The position numbers and the translations under genes were made by a program. A model generated the notes under the pieces. It saw only the letters and a list, made by a program, of their open reading frames with translations, had not been told where the DNA came from and did not search any database. This document shows, piece after piece, positions 37,488 to 40,418 of a stretch of 40,418 bases of DNA. This DNA is from a virus: positions 1 to 40,418 of IMG/VR virus record IMGVR_UViG_3300028666_000059; one strand, 5' to 3'. Each line of letters begins with the position of its first letter. Within the stretch, counting starts at the first letter, position 1.

Positions 37488-37717
37488 GATCCCGGCCTAT
37501 ATCTACAGCCATGCGTAATCAACTGCGTGGGGAAGAACTAGAAGAGCGTGTAAAGCATGCTGAGAGGTGCTGGGTCAAAGCCATGAAGGATTATGAAGAA
37601 CAGAAGATTGCTGGGGTAGATTTGATAGACATTGCGAAAGTTCTGGATGTAAAGCAGCTTGACATTTTCATTTGGAAGGGGCTTCTCAGAGTTGATATCA
37701 CCCCTATGCATGATTAA
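37484..37717 (+). CDS. Small charged protein (77 aa)
   Basis: A charged helical protein (RGEELEERVKHAERCWVKAM then DLIDIAKVLDVKQLDIFIWK) at the end of the Cro operon, abutting the convergent tail gene (stops adjacent). No family is recognised. Confidence 0.6.
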   Translation: MRSRPISTAMRNQLRGEELEERVKHAERCWVKAMKDYEEQKIAGVDLIDIAKVLDVKQLDIFIWKGLLRVDITPMHD

Positions 37718-38386
37718 TTATTCATTATATCCATACAGAGTCACGGTTCCTGATACAATGGTTCCTGATCCTACTACGATCTGGAAAGCATTTGCATTTG
37801 CAGGGCCGCCACCGCCACCGCCATACATAGCCCAGTTATTACCTCCTCCATAACTATATAAAAACGTTGTTCCAACAACTACTGAATTTGCTGTTCCAAA
37901 CGTTGCTTGAAATTGTCCCGATACTGCAGCTCCAGCCGTATTTTGTATGTTAGTTGCCAGAACAAAGGCATTTGGACTCGTTAAATTGTAAATAGGTGAT
38001 GAATTCAAAAGCGTTCCACTATAACCCTGATATCCAGTTGATAAATAAGAAGACCCTCCATTCGTTGACACTTGCAGGTATATCGTATCTGGGTTTCCTG
38101 CTGTTACTATATTAGACAGGACTATCAAATAGTCTACATAGACCAGCCCCGATGTAAAGTGCAATGCAGAAGAACTAGAGGCGCTTTGTGACTGGATTAA
38201 AACAAGTCCTCCTCCTGAAGAAGAAGCTGCCCATTTCATTCCCGTTGTCTGAGAACTATCTGCTGTCAATACTTGGTTATTAGATCCAACAGTAAGAAGA
38301 CCAGGTTGTGTACCTGCTCCCGTTCCTACTACGAGTTCTCCTTTAGCATTCAGATATGGACCATTACTTGGATTTGTAAACGTCAT
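37718..38386 (-). CDS. Tail tip protein with glycine-rich end (222 aa)
   Basis: Last gene of the leftward tail array. Its N-terminus (GPYLNAKGELVVGTGAG then NNQVLTADSSQTTGMKWAA) is a phage fibre-tip layout. A beta-sandwich-like middle and a YGGGGGG stretch precede the C-terminal NEQ-free VTLYGYNE end. ATG 38386 follows AGGT and overlaps the previous stop. Probable receptor-binding or fibre-tip role, inferred. Confidence 0.82.
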   Translation of the reverse strand: MTFTNPSNGPYLNAKGELVVGTGAGTQPGLLTVGSNNQVLTADSSQTTGMKWAASSSGGGLVLIQSQSASSSSALHFTSGLVYVDYLIVLSNIVTAGNPDTIYLQVSTNGGSSYLSTGYQGYSGTLLNSSPIYNLTSPNAFVLATNIQNTAGAAVSGQFQATFGTANSVVVGTTFLYSYGGGNNWAMYGGGGGGPANANAFQIVVGSGTIVSGTVTLYGYNE

Positions 38387-39996
38387 GATGTACCTATATT
38401 TCCTGCGTGGTTAATTCGAACCCATATTGTATTGGCTACTGCACATAGAAGAGTGATTGCATCGTATTGATTAGATGATGTCACTGTTCCTGTAGCTCCC
38501 AGCGTTGAGCTATTTATCCCAACGATCACTTGTTGCCCTGATGCTTGTGATATTGCCCATCCGCCTACTCCATAGCCTACAATTGAAATAGTATCACCAA
38601 AAGAAGAAGATGCAGGAAGAGCAAGTGTGCATAGCGTTCCATTGTTGATCATATAGCCGTTATTAGAGGTCATAGCCTGTGAAGAAGTCATAACGTTATG
38701 CCAAGCAAACACGTTCCCGGTGTTGGCAATCGTTATGCTGTTATGTCCGTTAGTAATCGAGATGCCTGTACCAGCTGTGAGTGTTGCCGCCAGTGGTGCT
38801 CCTGCACTTGATCCAATAAGCAAGTCTCCATCTGCTGCCATTGTTACCCAACCAGGTACTCCAGACGCACTTGTGGTAAGTACTGCATCGTTAGCTGTTG
38901 TGATCTGCCCCACAACGTTTGTAGAGCTTGAGTAAAGGATGTCGTTGACTGTAGTGGTCGCAGGATAGGTTGCTGTAGAGAATGCAGGGTCAGCGCTTGC
39001 CCCTTGGGATTGTAATACCTGTAAAGCCGTAGATGTAGGGCCTACTTTCGTGATCGTCGTAGAACCGTTACCTATTAGAACTGCGTGATTGGTTAATCCT
39101 GTTAGCTCTGTGACTACTTGATGACCAGATGCGACTGTTGTGATGCTTCCAGAGCCGAATAGATCTAATACTCCAGAAGAAGGTGTTGCCGTACCAGAGT
39201 CTCCAACAAACGAAATTGGAACGCTTCCCATTGAGCTAATAGTAAGAGTGTGCCCTGAACCTGCTACAGATACTGTTGATCCATCACCAACGACGTTGAT
39301 GTTGTTAGCAGATGGTCCAATAGCTCCTCCGGAGTTTCCAGTCAACGTCTCAACAACAGATGATCCAGAGAAAGAAACTGTAACGGTAGATCCAGATCCA
39401 GAAGTAGAAGTTGCTACGCCATCACCAACTATATGCAATACGTGAGAAGATGGAACGGCTGTTCCTGAATCTGTCACATAAGAAGTCGCGACTGCTGTAC
39501 TTGGTGTGAAAGTAACTGTATGTCCTGATGCAGATGTGCTCATCCCTGTACCACCAGCAAGGATTATATCTCCACCTGATGGAGTCGCTGTACCTGAATC
39601 TGCTGTGAATAGGCTAGTTACTGCTCCGATTAATTGGGCTGTTAAAGTGTGAGAGCCAGGATTCCCTGCAATAGTGATTGTTGTCCCATCTCCAACGACG
39701 TTGATGTTCGAACTCCCATCAGGGCTTACTGCACCACCTGAGTTACCTGTAAGAGTCTCTGCAGTTGCTGAGCCTTGAGGAAATAAAAGCCAATCAGCTG
39801 TAATGACTGCATTAGTAGTTGTAAAGCCAGACAATACCCAGAACTTTTGGCTTGTAGTGTTGATCCATTGCTTCTGAATAGGGTAGTTTACATCTTGCGC
39901 TGTCGGGTCACGTGTTGAGAAATGCGTAACAAAGGGAGATGTCGAGTTCGCTCCCGTTGCTATGGAGTAAGTCTGGTTCGTGTATTGGTCTGTCAT
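38383..39996 (-). CDS. Large repeat-rich tail fibre protein (537 aa)
   Basis: The N-terminus (VNYPIQKQWINTTSQKFWVL) pairs with that of the 468-residue fibre. Repeats such as ETLTGNSGGA(V/I)(S/G)P with N(I)NVVGDG and DSGTA(T/V)PS recur four or more times between residues 75 and 290. The last 200 residues (TATYPATTTVNDILYSSS to the end) are paralogous to the 268-residue protein at 695-1501. Starts with GGAG before the ATG. A fibre or spike component. Confidence 0.87.
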   Translation of the reverse strand: MTDQYTNQTYSIATGANSTSPFVTHFSTRDPTAQDVNYPIQKQWINTTSQKFWVLSGFTTTNAVITADWLLFPQGSATAETLTGNSGGAVSPDGSSNINVVGDGTTITIAGNPGSHTLTAQLIGAVTSLFTADSGTATPSGGDIILAGGTGMSTSASGHTVTFTPSTAVATSYVTDSGTAVPSSHVLHIVGDGVATSTSGSGSTVTVSFSGSSVVETLTGNSGGAIGPSANNINVVGDGSTVSVAGSGHTLTISSMGSVPISFVGDSGTATPSSGVLDLFGSGSITTVASGHQVVTELTGLTNHAVLIGNGSTTITKVGPTSTALQVLQSQGASADPAFSTATYPATTTVNDILYSSSTNVVGQITTANDAVLTTSASGVPGWVTMAADGDLLIGSSAGAPLAATLTAGTGISITNGHNSITIANTGNVFAWHNVMTSSQAMTSNNGYMINNGTLCTLALPASSSFGDTISIVGYGVGGWAISQASGQQVIVGINSSTLGATGTVTSSNQYDAITLLCAVANTIWVRINHAGNIGTS

Positions 39997-40004
39997 GGTT
40001 ACTC

Positions 40005-40418
40005 CTATATATATTCAGTTACGATTACGACACCTTTTGCTCCTGCCGATCCGGCAGACGCGCCGTCTTGATTGTATGAGCTTCCTCCAGCACCGCCCCC
40101 ACCATAATTTTGTCCTGCATTATTTGTTCCTGGGGTTGCTATAGCGCATCTACCTCCATATCCAAAATAGGAAGAGCCGCCTTCTCCTTGTGGATAAAAT
40201 ACACTTGTGCTTGCGTACGAATATTGTCCTTGTTGTCCTGGAAATGTAATATCGCCAGTTCCTGCTACTCCTCCAGCACCTCCGATAGAAATCGCTGAGC
40301 CAGATCCATCATTCCCCGCACCACCAGTTGCTCCTTTCCCGATACAAATTGTTCCAACGCTAGTATCGCCTCCACTGCCACCCGCATTCTGGCCAGAAGA
40401 TCCAGCAGTTCCGACAGC
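40005..40418 (-). CDS. Glycine-rich tail protein, C-terminal part (gene crosses the join)
   Basis: Continuation of the gene beginning at 695. It ends with a TAG at 40007-40005. The portion to 40287 is unique; 40288-40418 repeats the left end. It is dominated by Gly-rich stretches (GGGGAGGSSYNQDGA) and ends AKGVVIVTEYI, a typical end for glycine-rich tail-tip domains. The single mismatch at 40414 changes Ala to Val. Confidence 0.85.
   Translation of the reverse strand, partial: AVGTAGSSGQNAGGSGGDTSVGTICIGKGATGGAGNDGSGSAISIGGAGGVAGTGDITFPGQQGQYSYASTSVFYPQGEGGSSYFGYGGRCAIATPGTNNAGQNYGGGGAGGSSYNQDGASAGSAGAKGVVIVTEYI
40288..40418. repeat. Right copy of the 131-bp end overlap
   Basis: Same as 1-131 apart from A at 40414 (G at 127). 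Removing one copy closes a circle of about 40,287 bp and restores the reading frame of the tail gene. Confidence 0.93.

Noticed and set aside
1-40418. CRISPR array or anti-CRISPR/defence island
   Set aside because: No regularly spaced repeats occur, and no protein was recognisable as a known defence or anti-defence family.

Overview
The window is one complete, circularly assembled genome of a tailed double-stranded DNA bacteriophage. The last 131 bases (40288-40418) repeat the first 131 with a single mismatch, and one tail gene runs across the join, so the circular map is about 40,287 bp. The particle genes are a large terminase, a P22-type portal, a scaffold, an N4-gp56-like capsid protein, a very long hub-like protein and a set of glycine/serine/threonine-rich tail proteins. 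No tape measure, sheath, tail tube, integrase or polymerase is recognisable. This suggests a short-tailed, headful-packaging phage of a bacterium. Strong Shine-Dalgarno sequences and a bacterial tRNA agree with a bacterial host, but the sequence does not identify it.

Layout. Almost all virion genes lie on the minus strand. Reading leftwards from about 32.8 kb: two small genes, a zinc-ribbon/HTH protein, small and large terminase, a run of tiny overlapping genes that includes an AdoMet decarboxylase (speD) with a signal-peptide-like N-terminus, the portal, several small basic proteins, a tRNA-Thr, the scaffold, the major capsid protein (MCP) behind a strongly structured leader, a probable decoration protein and its short paralogue, an adaptor gene disturbed by an HNH endonuclease, a 1239-residue hub-like protein, a second HNH gene, a probable ejection protein, and nine tail genes that continue across the join to 37.7 kb. 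Two plus-strand operons of small genes are embedded in this block: 5.5-6.6 kb (tiny membrane proteins, candidate lysis cassette) and 22.2-24.5 kb (small proteins including DUF551-like ones).

The early/replication region is at 33.2-37.7 kb. On the plus strand are a lambda-O-like replication protein carrying iteron-like repeats inside its gene, a RusA resolvase and tiny lysine-rich proteins. On the minus strand are an ERF single-strand annealing protein and a YqaJ exonuclease. A divergent control region faces a Cro-like regulator and its small plus-strand operon.

The most unusual observation is that three virion genes (portal, adaptor, one tail protein) have no ATG, GTG or TTG where coding clearly begins. 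Each has an ATC or ATT codon a few bases after a good Shine-Dalgarno sequence. Portal and adaptor rings are present in about a dozen copies per virion, so AUC/AUU initiation could hold their synthesis far below that of the capsid protein. Other points of interest are the putatively exported SpeD, the multibranched RNA upstream of the capsid gene, a repeated 14-nt gene-junction module, an expanded DUF551-like family, an HNH gene inserted at the adaptor start, and shuffled domains among the tail proteins.
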